Assembly (NCBI RefSeq): GCF_900091725.1
Contig: NZ_FMBW01000040.1
Coordinates: 62,001-126,000 of the forward strand
Direction: 5' to 3'
DNA length: 64,000 nucleotides
Source: Streptomyces sp. DvalAA-43
GTDB taxonomy: Bacteria; Actinomycetota; Actinomycetes; Streptomycetales; Streptomycetaceae
Made by a program: the position numbers and the translations under genes. The notes beneath the pieces are model-generated. The model saw nothing but the letters and a program-made list of their open reading frames with translations, ran no database searches and was not told where the DNA came from. Shown here in pieces: positions 1 through 10,765 of this stretch. Positions within the stretch are counted from its first letter, which is position 1; every line of letters starts with the position of its first letter.

Positions 1-513
1 GGTGCGTCCGACGGAGCCGGCGAAGAGCAGGTCGCCCGAGAAGAGGATCTGCGGAACATCCGCGGCCTCGGGCATCCTGAACGTCACCGACCCCTTGGTA
101 TGGCCGGGCGCATGCGCGACACCGAACTCCAGACCGGCCAGCTCCAGCCGGGCGCCGTCGCTCAGCTCCTTGACGTCGTCCGGCTCCCCGATCGTCAGCT
201 CGCCCATGAGCGGCATCCCGATGGAGCGGCCGAGGGCCTTCTCCGGGTCGCTCATCATGTACCGGTCCTCGGGGTGGATCCAGGCGGGGACGTCGTGTGC
301 GCCGCACACCGGGACGACCGAGGCGACGTGGTCGATGTGGCCGTGGGTCAGTACGACGGCGACGGGCTTCAGCCGATGCTTCTTCAGCGCTTCCTCGACT
401 CCGGCCGCGGCCTGGTGGCCCGGGTCGATGATCACGCACTCCTCGCCTGCGGCCGGGGCGACCAGATAACAGTTGGTCCCCCAGGCCCCTGCGGGGAACC
501 CGGCAATGAGCAC
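1..513 (-). CDS. MBL-fold metallo-hydrolase (glyoxalase II-like), 3' end outside window
   Basis: Zinc-dependent hydrolase of the metallo-beta-lactamase fold, probably a hydroxyacylglutathione-hydrolase-like thioesterase. The metal-binding motif THGHIDH lies at residues 56-62. A second histidine follows in a GVAHAPGHTKGS segment, and the visible part ends in FSGDLLFAGSVGRT, the usual metal-ligand Asp of this family. The GTG start at 511-513 follows an AAGGACG ribosome-binding site at about 6 bases. About 171 residues are visible of a family that is usually 210-230 long, so the C-terminus runs off the left edge. It diverges from the cyclophilin gene, with the shared control region at 514-663. 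The physiological substrate cannot be told from sequence. Confidence 0.85.
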   Translation of the reverse strand, partial: MLIAGFPAGAWGTNCYLVAPAAGEECVIIDPGHQAAAGVEEALKKHRLKPVAVVLTHGHIDHVASVVPVCGAHDVPAWIHPEDRYMMSDPEKALGRSIGMPLMGELTIGEPDDVKELSDGARLELAGLEFGVAHAPGHTKGSVTFRMPEAADVPQILFSGDLLFAGSVGRT

Positions 514-663
514 GATCGTCCTTAATGGTCGTCCGACGGCGGATCGCGACTGAGAGGGTCGCGGCAGTTCAGAGCCTACCGGCGCTCCTCATTCCACAGC
601 TAACCCATATACGGTACGGGGCAGCCAAGGCCCCATCACACGACCTATCAAGGAGATCACCCG

Positions 664-1455
664 GTGGTCAGCAGCGATCAGCGGCGGCGGCAGCTCGCCA
701 GGGAGAAGTTCGAGCGGCAGCAGCAGCGCCGGGAGGAGGCCCGCCGCAGGACCAGACGGCTGACGGTCGTCATCGCGTCCGCGGTGGCCGTGGTGGCGGT
801 CATAGGCGTGGGCTCGTATCTCGCCCTCGGCGACGACGACACGAAGGACAAGGCGGACGCCGCCGCGAGTCCGGGCCCGTCGGACCCCGCGTCCCCGTCG
901 CCGAGCGAGAGCAAGGCGCCCGAGCCGGCGATGAAGATCGACAAGAAGGCCGGGTACGCGATGTCGCTCAAGACGAGCCAGGGCGACATCAAGTTCACGA
1001 TGGACGCGGCGAAGACCCCGCACACCACGAACTCCTTCAAGTACCTGGCCGACAAGGGCTTCTTCGACGGCACCAAGTGCCACCGGCTGACCACGCAGAA
1101 CATCTTCGTCCTGCAGTGCGGCGACCCCAAGGGCGACGGCACCGGCGGCCCCGGCTACACCATCCCGGACGAGAACCTGACGGGGCTGGGCAAGGCGGGC
1201 GCCGACGGCACGGTGACCTACCCGGCGGGCGTGGTGGCGATGGCGAACGCCGGCCCCCAGACCGGTGGCAGCCAGTTCTTCCTGGTGTACAAGGACAGCA
1301 AACTGCCGCCCAACTACACCCCGTTCGGCACGATGGACGCCGCCTCGCTGAAGGTCGTCAAGGACATCGGTGCGGCGGGCGCGGAGGGCGGCGCCCCCGA
1401 CGGTGCGCCGAAGAAGGCCGTGAAGATCACGAAGGCCGCTGTCGACAAGTCGTGA
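664..1455 (+). CDS. Membrane-anchored cyclophilin-type peptidyl-prolyl isomerase
   Basis: Catalyses cis-trans isomerisation of X-Pro bonds, here probably outside the membrane. A charged N-terminus (about residues 1-32, many Arg/Gln) is followed by one transmembrane segment (33-55), a Pro/Ser-rich spacer (about 60-95) and a cyclophilin domain (about 97-263). The domain keeps TSQGDIKFTMD, the catalytic Arg in CHRLT, and GGSQFFLVY. The fold is the divergent bacterial type, with a Cys before the His-Arg pair. The GTG start at 664 is preceded by AAGGAG at 650-655. It is a stand-alone gene divergent from the MBL hydrolase. The family is certain; the client proteins are unknown. Confidence 0.9.
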   Translation: MVSSDQRRRQLAREKFERQQQRREEARRRTRRLTVVIASAVAVVAVIGVGSYLALGDDDTKDKADAAASPGPSDPASPSPSESKAPEPAMKIDKKAGYAMSLKTSQGDIKFTMDAAKTPHTTNSFKYLADKGFFDGTKCHRLTTQNIFVLQCGDPKGDGTGGPGYTIPDENLTGLGKAGADGTVTYPAGVVAMANAGPQTGGSQFFLVYKDSKLPPNYTPFGTMDAASLKVVKDIGAAGAEGGAPDGAPKKAVKITKAAVDKS

Positions 1456-1552
1456 CCGGCCCGGAGCGGCCGGCCCGGCCCTGACAGGTCCTGGCGGCGG
1501 GACGGATTTTTTTCGGCCGCGCTGAGTGCGGACAGCCGGGCGGCCGGTCGCC

Positions 1553-1640
1553 TAGATTGGCGTTGTGCAGGGCGGGCGCTGCCCGCCCCAGGAAACTGTG
1601 GACGATGCCAGGGGGGCGAACCCCCTCGCGGGCATCAGGT
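1553..1640 (+). promoter_or_regulatory. Structured 5' leader of the DUF349 gene
   Basis: A possible -10 hexamer TAGATT (1553-1558) is followed by two strong hairpins. The first has a perfect 8-bp stem (1570-1577 with 1581-1588) and a 3-base loop. The second pairs GATGCC (1604-1609) with GGCATC (1631-1636) and AGGGGG (1610-1615) with CCCCCT (1621-1626), leaving a short bulge. The GGAGGAGG ribosome-binding site starts at 1641, directly after the second stem. Refolding there could mask or expose translation initiation. I do not recognise a named riboswitch class. The hairpins are seen; the regulatory role is inferred. Confidence 0.5.
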
Positions 1641-1652
1641 GGAGGAGGCGCT

Positions 1653-2882
1653 GTGAGCAGCGACCCGTGGGGCCGTGTCGATGAGACCGGCACCGTGTAC
1701 GTGCGGACAGCCGACGGCGAGCAGGTCGTCGGATCGTGGCAGGCGGGTTCCCCCGAGGAGGCTCTGGCCTACTTCGAGCGCAAGTACGAGGGCATTGTGG
1801 TCGAGATCGGCCTCCTCGAACGGCGGGTGAAGACCACCGACCTGTCGGCGAAGGACGCGACGACCGCCATCGAGCACTTGCGTCTGCAGGTGGACGAGCA
1901 TCACGCCGTCGGTGACCTCGACGCGCTGCGCAAGCGGCTCGACGCGCTCGTCGCGACGGTCGACTCGCGGCGCGAGGAGCGCAAGGCCCAGAAGGCGAAG
2001 CAGACCGACGAGGCGAAGCACGCCAAGGAGGCCCTGGTCGCCGAGGCCGAGGAGCTGGCGCAGAGCGAGCAGTGGCGCTCCGCGGGCGAGCGGCTCCGCG
2101 CGCTCGTCGACACGTGGAAGGGCCTGCCCCGGCTCGACCGCAAGTCCGACGACGAGCTGTGGCACCGCTTCTCGCACGCCCGCTCGGCGTTCTCCAAGCG
2201 CCGCAAGGCCCACTTCGCATCGCTGGACGCCCAGCGCGAGGAGGCCCGCAAGGCCAAGGAGAAGCTGGTCGTCGAGGCGGAATCGCTCTCCGGTTCCACC
2301 GACTGGGGGGCCACGGCCGCCCGCTACCGCGACCTGATGACGGAGTGGAAGGCGGCGGGCCGCGCCCAGCGCGAGGCCGAGGACGATCTGTGGAACCGCT
2401 TCCGCGGTGCGCAGGACGTCTTCTTCGCCGCCCGCAGCGGGGTCTTCGCCGAGCGGGACGCGGAGCAGGGCGAGAACCTCAAGCTCAAGGAGGAGCTCGC
2501 GGTCGAGGCCGAGAAGCTGGTGCCGGTGCGGGACCTGAAGGCGGCCAGGGCCGCGTTCCGGGCCATCAACGAGCGCTGGGAGGCCATCGGCCACGTACCG
2601 CGTGACGCCCGCCCGAAGGTCGAGGGGCGGATGCAGGCGGTGGAGCGGACGCTCCAGGAGGCCGAGGAGTCGGAGTGGCGGCGGACGAACCCTGAGGCGC
2701 GTGCGCGCGCCGCGGGTCTGACCGGTCAGCTGCAGGCGGCCGTGGACAAGCTGCGTACGCAGATCGACACGGCCCGTGCCTCGGGCAACAACGCCCGTGC
2801 CGACAAGCTGGCCAGGGAGCTGGAGGGCCGGCAGGCACTGCTGGACCAGGCGCTCAAGGGCCTGGAGGAGTTCGGCGGCTGA
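1653..2882 (+). CDS. DUF349 coiled-coil protein
   Basis: 409-residue protein built of repeated three-helix DUF349 units. Recurrent W..A..RYRDL/TWK and D.LW.RF..A....F signatures appear around residues 125-180, 200-255 and 275-330, followed by a C-terminal coiled coil. There is no signal peptide or membrane segment, so it is cytoplasmic. The function is not settled; DUF349 proteins occur widely in actinobacteria. The GTG start at 1653 follows GGAGGAGG at 1641-1648. An upstream in-frame extension to 1557 would run through the leader hairpins and is rejected. It is monocistronic, ending at a strong terminator at 2901-2936. Confidence 0.85.
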   Translation: MSSDPWGRVDETGTVYVRTADGEQVVGSWQAGSPEEALAYFERKYEGIVVEIGLLERRVKTTDLSAKDATTAIEHLRLQVDEHHAVGDLDALRKRLDALVATVDSRREERKAQKAKQTDEAKHAKEALVAEAEELAQSEQWRSAGERLRALVDTWKGLPRLDRKSDDELWHRFSHARSAFSKRRKAHFASLDAQREEARKAKEKLVVEAESLSGSTDWGATAARYRDLMTEWKAAGRAQREAEDDLWNRFRGAQDVFFAARSGVFAERDAEQGENLKLKEELAVEAEKLVPVRDLKAARAAFRAINERWEAIGHVPRDARPKVEGRMQAVERTLQEAEESEWRRTNPEARARAAGLTGQLQAAVDKLRTQIDTARASGNNARADKLARELEGRQALLDQALKGLEEFGG

Positions 2883-2900
2883 CGCCTCCTGACTTCGTCC

Positions 2901-2936
2901 GAGGGGCTTCTCCGCGTTCACGCGGGGAAGCCCCTC
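2901..2936 (+). terminator. Rho-independent-type hairpin after the DUF349 gene
   Basis: GAGGGGCTTC (2901-2910) pairs with GAAGCCCCTC (2927-2936), extended by CCGCG/CGCGG around a TTCA loop. It sits 19 bases after the stop codon. There is no long T-run, which is usual in Streptomyces terminators. Confidence 0.8.
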
Positions 2937-3173
2937 CCGCGTGCCCGGCCCCATGGAGCGCCCACCGGTGTCGCCGTGGTGTCGTCACGGTGCGCGTGCC
3001 GCACCGCACGGCCGCGGCCTGCTGTACGCAAGTCGGCAGCGAAGATCCATGACAACTGCCGGAACCGGACAGTGACCTGCGGCAGGGACGGGCGAGATGA
3101 TTCCCGTACCCGGCACGCTCCGTGCGGCTGCCGGGTCCGCCGAGATCACTACGTCCTTGAGGCAGGTCCATAG

Positions 3174-3779
3174 ATGAGACTGACCCGTGCCGCCCTGACC
3201 GCCGCGGCCACCGCCCTGGCCCCGGCGCTTCTGCTGACCGGCCCGGCCTTCGCCGCCGGGAATGCTTCCCCGTCCACCACCGTGTCCGCGGCATCGGCGG
3301 CCGACGGCTCGGGCACACCGGTGGGTGAGATGTCCGACGAGGAGCTCAGGATCGCCATCCTGCGCATCCTGGCGGACGAGGACAGCGGCAAGAGGGTCAT
3401 CCGGGAGGCCAACGAAGCCCTGGACAACGGCACCACGGAAGCCATGCGGTACTTCCTGGAGACCGGCTATCCCCTGGCCCAGGCCGAGGACGACCGCGTC
3501 GCCCTCGTCCGCATCCTCGCCAATCCCGACTCGGGCAAGCGGGTCATCAAGGAAATCAACCAACTCCTCGACAGCGGCACCGCGCAGGACATACGGCAGT
3601 GGCTGGAAACCGGCTACCGCCTGGCCCAGGCCGAGGACGACCGCGTCGCCCTCGTCCGCATCCTGGCCCGCCCGGACATCAGCGAAGCGATGCGTGCGGC
3701 GGTCAGCAAGGCGATCGACGGTACGCCGGAGGAGATGCGGTACTTCCTGGAGTACGGCCAGTACGAGGTCGACGCGTAG
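3174..3779 (+). CDS. Secreted ALF-repeat protein
   Basis: 201-residue exported protein of unknown function. A signal peptide (about residues 1-27: MRLTR, then an Ala/Leu-rich core ending GPAFAAG) precedes short repeats of the ALF family (short actinobacterial repeats rich in Ala, Leu, Phe). The repeat core LRIAILRILA / RVALVRILA, followed by GKRVI.E.N..LD.GT, recurs about every 49 residues, three times. The middle and last repeats share an exact 45-bp stretch, so the array probably grew by recent duplication. The ATG follows GAGGCAGG at about 9 bases. ALF repeats are often found in large secreted Streptomyces proteins; this one is short and has no added catalytic domain. Confidence 0.75.
   Translation: MRLTRAALTAAATALAPALLLTGPAFAAGNASPSTTVSAASAADGSGTPVGEMSDEELRIAILRILADEDSGKRVIREANEALDNGTTEAMRYFLETGYPLAQAEDDRVALVRILANPDSGKRVIKEINQLLDSGTAQDIRQWLETGYRLAQAEDDRVALVRILARPDISEAMRAAVSKAIDGTPEEMRYFLEYGQYEVDA
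3473..3664 (+). repeat. Exact 45-bp direct repeat inside the ALF gene
   Basis: Bases 3473-3517 and 3620-3664 are identical. They lie 147 bp apart (49 codons), in frame, and encode the same LAQAEDDRVALVRIL segment. Identity even at synonymous positions suggests recent duplication or gene conversion. Confidence 0.85.
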
Positions 3780-3794
3780 CCGGGTGACGTCCGC

Positions 3795-3822
3795 AGGCGG
3801 CGGGGCCGGAGCCTCGCCGCCT
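3795..3822. terminator. Bidirectional terminator between the ALF gene and relA
   Basis: AGGCGGCG (3795-3802) pairs with CGCCGCCT (3815-3822) in the 60-bp gap between convergent genes, so it can serve both. Confidence 0.65.
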
Positions 3823-3839
3823 ACGGGTGCCGGGCCGTT

Positions 3840-6413
<2,574 letters not shown>

Positions 6414-6510
6414 GAGCGCTCCTCGTGCGGATCCGGGTACCCGGAGAGGCCATCGTATCGAGCCTGCGGCCGGACCTCCCCCGGGGACCGCGGGACTCCT
6501 GAGAACGCGG

Positions 6511-6542
6511 GACGGGCACCCGGTTGTTCCCGGGTGCCCGTC
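6511..6542 (-). terminator. Strong terminator between apt and relA
   Basis: GACGGGCACCCGG (6511-6523) pairs perfectly with CCGGGTGCCCGTC (6530-6542). Pairing may extend outward through GAACG/GTTCGC flanks. It lies 40 bases past the apt stop on the minus strand and ends the secD-secF-apt transcript. Confidence 0.85.
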
Positions 6543-6581
6543 CTGTTCGCGTGTGCCCTTGCCGCGTACGGCCGGGGCGGC

Positions 6582-7133
6582 TCAGACCGTGATCAGAACC
6601 TCCAGCGGAGCGCCGCGCAGGCCCTTCTCCAGCCGGGCCCGTCCCGGCAGGAAGCCGAGCTCCATGAGGACGGCGACGCCCGCGACCTCGGCACCGGCCC
6701 GCCGGATCAGCTCCACCGAGGCCTCGGCGGTGCCACCTGTGGCGAGGATGTCGTCGATGACCATGATCCGGTCGTCGGCGGACAGGTCCTCCGCGTGGAT
6801 CTCGATCTCGGCGGTGCCGTACTCCAGCGCGTACGTCTGGCCGAGCGTGGCTCCGGGCAGCTTGCCCGCCTTGCGGACGGGGACGAAGCCGAGCCCGGCC
6901 CGGACCGCGACCGGCGCGGCCAGGATGAAGCCGCGCGCCTCCAGACCGACGACCTTGGTGGCGCCGTGCCGTACGCACAGCTCCGCCAGGGTGTCGGTGA
7001 GGGCCGCGAAGGCCACCGGGTCCGCGAGCAGCGGGGTGATGTCCTTGAACAGCACCCCCGGCTTCGGGTAGTCCTGCACATCACGGATCCGGCTGAGCAG
7101 GAGCTCGCGGGTGCTCTCGGTGGTGCTGGTCAT
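6582..7133 (-). CDS. apt: Adenine phosphoribosyltransferase
   Basis: Salvages adenine with PRPP to AMP in the cytoplasm. 183 residues, normal for the family. The PRPP-binding loop VIDDILATGGTA (about 125-136) is intact, as are the VVGLEARGF and YALEYGTAEIEIH segments typical of Apt. Its ATG overlaps the secF stop in an ATGA (7130-7133), so translation is probably coupled to secF. The secD-secF-apt-relA order is conserved in streptomycetes; a functional link between export and purine salvage is not evident. Confidence 0.95.
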   Translation of the reverse strand: MTSTTESTRELLLSRIRDVQDYPKPGVLFKDITPLLADPVAFAALTDTLAELCVRHGATKVVGLEARGFILAAPVAVRAGLGFVPVRKAGKLPGATLGQTYALEYGTAEIEIHAEDLSADDRIMVIDDILATGGTAEASVELIRRAGAEVAGVAVLMELGFLPGRARLEKGLRGAPLEVLITV

Positions 7134-8233
7134 CGACGCTTCCCCGGGGTCCGGCCGTGGCCCCTGGGGGGCTGCTGGCGCTGGCCGACGACCGCGGCGG
7201 CGGGTGCGGTGTCGTCCGGGTAGTCGTCCTCCGACGACTCGTCCTCGGCGGACTCGCCCTTGGCGGCGGCTGCCGCGCGCTTGGCCAGGATCCGCTTCTT
7301 CAGGGCCTTCATCTGCGGGTCGCGTTCCTTGAGGTCGGCGACGAGCGGCGTGGCGATGAAGATCGAGGAGTAGGCACCGGCGGCGAGGCCGACGAAGAGC
7401 GCCAGGGAGATGTCGTTCAGCATGCCGGCGCCGAGGACACCGCCACCGATGAACAGCAGACCGGCGACCGGCAGCAGGGCCACGACGGTGGTGTTGATGG
7501 AACGGACCAGCGTGCCGTTGATGGAGCGGTTGGCGATCTCGCTGTACGTCCAGCGGGTCTGCTTGGTGATCCCCTTCGTGCCCTCCTTGAGGCTGTCGAA
7601 GACGACGACCGTGTCGTAGAGGGAGTAACCGAGGATGGTCAGCAGACCGATCACGGTGCCCGGGGTGACCTCGAAGCCGACCAGGGCGTAGACGCCGACC
7701 GTGATGGTGATGTCGTGGATCAGCGCGACCAGGGCCGCGATGGCCATGCGCCACTCGAAGGCGATGGCCAGGTAGATCACGACGAGGACCATGAAGATGC
7801 CGAGGCCGGTCCAGGCCTTGTTGGCGATCTGCTCACCCCAGCTGGGGCCGACCAGGTCGGCGGCGATCTTCTCCGCCGGGACGCCGAGGTCCTTGGAGAG
7901 CTTGCCCTTGATCTCGTCGGACTTCGCGGTGTCGACCTCGGTGATCTGGATGCGCAGACCGCCGTTGCCGAGCTTCTGGACGATCGCCTGGTGGCCGGAG
8001 GCCTCCGTGGCCAGGTCCTCCGCCTTGGCGACGGTGACGCTGGTCTTCGGGGTGGTGAAGACCGCGCCGCCCTTGAACTCGATGCCCATGTTCAGGCCGC
8101 TGACCGCCAGGCCGACGATGGCCGTGATGGTGATCAGGATCGAGATCCCGTACCAGATCTTGCGCTTGCCGATGAAGTCGTAGCCGACCTCGCCGCGGTA
8201 GAGACGGGCGCCGAGACTGCCGAGTCGCGACAT
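7130..8233 (-). CDS. secF: Protein-export membrane protein SecF
   Basis: Subunit of the SecDF complex, which uses the proton gradient to help pull proteins out after SecA-SecYEG translocation. 367 residues. The first transmembrane segment (about 22-42) is followed by the GIEFKGGAVF motif. A periplasmic domain precedes five more membrane segments (about 150-330), and an acidic, Glu/Asp/Ser-rich cytoplasmic tail ends the protein. ATG 8231-8233 follows AAGGAGG inside the end of secD; the stop of secD and this ATG are one base apart. An upstream in-frame extension would lie within secD and is rejected. Confidence 0.95.
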   Translation of the reverse strand: MSRLGSLGARLYRGEVGYDFIGKRKIWYGISILITITAIVGLAVSGLNMGIEFKGGAVFTTPKTSVTVAKAEDLATEASGHQAIVQKLGNGGLRIQITEVDTAKSDEIKGKLSKDLGVPAEKIAADLVGPSWGEQIANKAWTGLGIFMVLVVIYLAIAFEWRMAIAALVALIHDITITVGVYALVGFEVTPGTVIGLLTILGYSLYDTVVVFDSLKEGTKGITKQTRWTYSEIANRSINGTLVRSINTTVVALLPVAGLLFIGGGVLGAGMLNDISLALFVGLAAGAYSSIFIATPLVADLKERDPQMKALKKRILAKRAAAAAKGESAEDESSEDDYPDDTAPAAAVVGQRQQPPRGHGRTPGKRR

Positions 8234-8234
8234 C

Positions 8235-9968
8235 TCACGCCTCCTTCGGGTCGGTGGGGGCGTTGACACGGCGCGAGCGGCGCAGCGGCGGCTTGGCTCC
8301 GAGCCGCTTCGGGTCCAGTCCGGACCACGGGTGACCGCCGGCGAAGAACTTCGTACGGGCCATGAGCGTCATGACGGGCTTGGTGAAGAGGAACACCACG
8401 ACGACGTCGAGCAGGGTGGTGAGACCCAGCGTGAACGCGAAGCCCTGGACCTTGCCGACGGTGACGACGAAGAGCACCGCGGCGGCGAGGAACGACACGA
8501 AGTCGGAGACCAGGATGGTGCGCCGGGCGCGCGGCCAGGCCCGTTCGACGGCCGGGCGGAGCGTACGGCCCTCGCGGATCTCGTCGCGGACCCTCTCGAA
8601 GTACACGATGAAGGAGTCCGCGGTGATACCGATGGCCACGATGGCGCCGCAGACCGCCGGGAGGTTCAGCGCGAAGCCGATGGCCGGACCGAGCAGCGAC
8701 ATGAGCGTGTAGGTCAGGATGCCGGAGACCAGGAGGCTCAGGAGGGCGATGAACGCGAGGCCCCGGTAGTAGGCCACCAGGTAGATGACCACCAGGGCCA
8801 GACCGATGGCACCGGCGATCAGACCGGCCTGGAGCTGCTCGCCGCCGAGCGCGGCGGTGACCGTGGTGACGCTCTGCTCCTTGAACGAGAGCGGGAGCGC
8901 ACCATAGGAAAGCACATTGGCCAGGTCGTCGGCGGACTGCTGGGTGAAGCTGCCGGAGATCTCGGCGCTACCGCTGAGCGTGCTGTTCACCTGGGGCGCG
9001 GAGACGACCTCGCCGTCCAGCGCGATGGCGAACTGGTTCTGCGGGGACTGCTGGGCGGAGAGCTTCTTGGTGATCGTCTGGAACTGCTTGGAGCCCTGCT
9101 TGGTGAACTCCATGTTGACGATCCACATGCCGCGCGACTGGTCGAAACCGGCCTTGGCGTTGTCGACCTCGGTGCCGGACACCTCGGCCGGGCCGAGGAC
9201 GTACTTCGCGTCACCCTCGGAGCTGCATGCGACGACCGCGTCGGTGGGCTTGGCCCCCCGTGCGGCTGCGGCGCGGGACGCCTTGCTGGAGCAGTCGAGG
9301 GCCGCGAACTTCTTCTGCAGTTCGGCCGCGGCGGCCTGGTCAGCAGCGGAGGCCGACGGCGTGGCGTCGGCCTTGGGGGTGGTGCTCGCCTTCGGTGTGG
9401 CGTCGGCCTTGAGGGCGCCGGTGACCGCGCGGCCCTGGGTGGTGGCGCTCGGATCCGGCGTCGACGAGCCCTTGCCCTTGTCGGCGGTGGGAGCACTCGG
9501 GCTGCCGGACGGGGTGGGCTTGCCCGACGACGAGGCACTGGGCGTCGGGGTGGGCGTGCCCTGGGCGACGGTCAGCACCGGCCGGAAGTAGAGCTTGGCC
9601 GTCGTACCGACCTGCTCCCGGGCCTGGGCGGAGTTCGTGCCCTTGGGGATGTTGACGATGATGTTGCGATCGCCCTGTGTCTGGACCTCGGCCTCGGAGA
9701 CACCAAGACCATTGACACGGCGCTCCATGATCTGGACCGCCGTGTCCATGTTGGTCTTGTTGATCGCCGATTCCTGGCCCGGCTCGCTCTTCGCCTCAAG
9801 CGTGATCGAGGTACCGCCCGCCAGGTCGATGCCGAGCCGTGGGGTCGGCTGATCCGCCAGGAACATCCCGCCGGTGAGCGCGACCATGGCGATCAGGATC
9901 AGAGCCAGGGAACGCCCCGGCCTGCCCTGACCGCCGGCCGGTCCCCGGCTCTTCTTCGGTGCTGCCAC
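8235..9968 (-). CDS. secD: Protein-export membrane protein SecD
   Basis: Larger SecDF subunit, 577 residues. It has a first transmembrane segment (about 21-41), the LGIDLAGGTSITLEAK motif, a large exported domain, then five membrane segments (about 385-550) with the GIADSFIVYFERVRDE-type segment. The exported domain carries an extra low-complexity Ser/Thr/Pro/Ala stretch (about 140-215, with repeated KADATPKAST-like units) and two cysteines (LDCSS and VACSS) that could form a disulfide. Such inserts are common in actinobacterial SecD. The GTG start at 9966-9968 has a GGGAG about a dozen bases upstream. Confidence 0.95.
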   Translation of the reverse strand: MAAPKKSRGPAGGQGRPGRSLALILIAMVALTGGMFLADQPTPRLGIDLAGGTSITLEAKSEPGQESAINKTNMDTAVQIMERRVNGLGVSEAEVQTQGDRNIIVNIPKGTNSAQAREQVGTTAKLYFRPVLTVAQGTPTPTPSASSSGKPTPSGSPSAPTADKGKGSSTPDPSATTQGRAVTGALKADATPKASTTPKADATPSASAADQAAAAELQKKFAALDCSSKASRAAAARGAKPTDAVVACSSEGDAKYVLGPAEVSGTEVDNAKAGFDQSRGMWIVNMEFTKQGSKQFQTITKKLSAQQSPQNQFAIALDGEVVSAPQVNSTLSGSAEISGSFTQQSADDLANVLSYGALPLSFKEQSVTTVTAALGGEQLQAGLIAGAIGLALVVIYLVAYYRGLAFIALLSLLVSGILTYTLMSLLGPAIGFALNLPAVCGAIVAIGITADSFIVYFERVRDEIREGRTLRPAVERAWPRARRTILVSDFVSFLAAAVLFVVTVGKVQGFAFTLGLTTLLDVVVVFLFTKPVMTLMARTKFFAGGHPWSGLDPKRLGAKPPLRRSRRVNAPTDPKEA

Positions 9969-10114
9969 CTTCTCGTTTCTCCCTGTCCAACCGCCCCGCG
10001 CCGGGTACGCGCCCGAGCGGCCACGAAGTGTAGTGGGGACCCGCCCCCGCAGAAGATCGCACGGACCGGGGAGTGCCGGACGCCGGTGGGCTCACGGCAT
10101 TCCCCGGGCGTGGC

Positions 10115-10600
10115 TTACTTCGCGTCGGCCTCGCCGTCGTCCTTGCCCTCGGACTTCTTGCCGGAGTCGGCGTCCTTCGGCTCGGCCTCGTCGGTCTTCT
10201 CCTCGGACTTCTTGCCCAGGTCGATCCGGGAGTCGTCCGAGGCGTCCTCGTCGCTCTCGGTCAGCGAGGAGGCGTCGTCCGGGACGACCGTGCCGTCGAG
10301 GTCGAGACCGCTCTCGTCGTCGCCGTGGACGATGCGGTTGTACTCCGCGTCGTCGAGGACGGCGCCGATGGCGTTCTTGGCGTAGATGGCGTGGACGCCG
10401 GGCGCGATCTCAAGGAGAACCGTGTCGTCGTGCAGCTCCTTGACGGTGGCGTACATGCCCCCGATCGTCCGGACGCCGGTGCCGGGCTGCATCTCGTTGC
10501 GCATCTGGGCGGCGGCCGCCTGCTTCTTCTTGGCGGACCGCGTCATCAGGAACATGGCCCCGATGAGCACGATGAAGGGGAGGAGAGTCACGGGATTCAC
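10115..10600 (-). CDS. yajC: Preprotein translocase subunit YajC
   Basis: Small single-span inner-membrane protein associated with SecDF. 161 residues: one transmembrane segment at 4-20 (LLPFIVLIGAMFLM), the RSAKKKQ basic stop-transfer, the YajC core (about 28-90, MQPGTGVRTIGGMYATV), then a long acidic tail rich in Asp/Glu/Lys/Ser. The tail is longer than in E. coli YajC (110 residues), as in other Streptomyces. GTG start 10598-10600. It lies 146 bp upstream of secD. Confidence 0.92.
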   Translation of the reverse strand: MNPVTLLPFIVLIGAMFLMTRSAKKKQAAAAQMRNEMQPGTGVRTIGGMYATVKELHDDTVLLEIAPGVHAIYAKNAIGAVLDDAEYNRIVHGDDESGLDLDGTVVPDDASSLTESDEDASDDSRIDLGKKSEEKTDEAEPKDADSGKKSEGKDDGEADAK

Positions 10601-10765
10601 GGGACGAGTTTCCTTCGCACGACCGCGCTGGAAGGCGGCCTGTATCTACGGGGGTGGGTACACCGACCTGTAAGGGCGGCATCGGCGGAGTCTAAGCGAG
10701 TCCGCATCGATGGAACAACGCCCAGCGTCGCCCTGTGGTTCCTGCTCCGGTCAACCTGTGACAGA

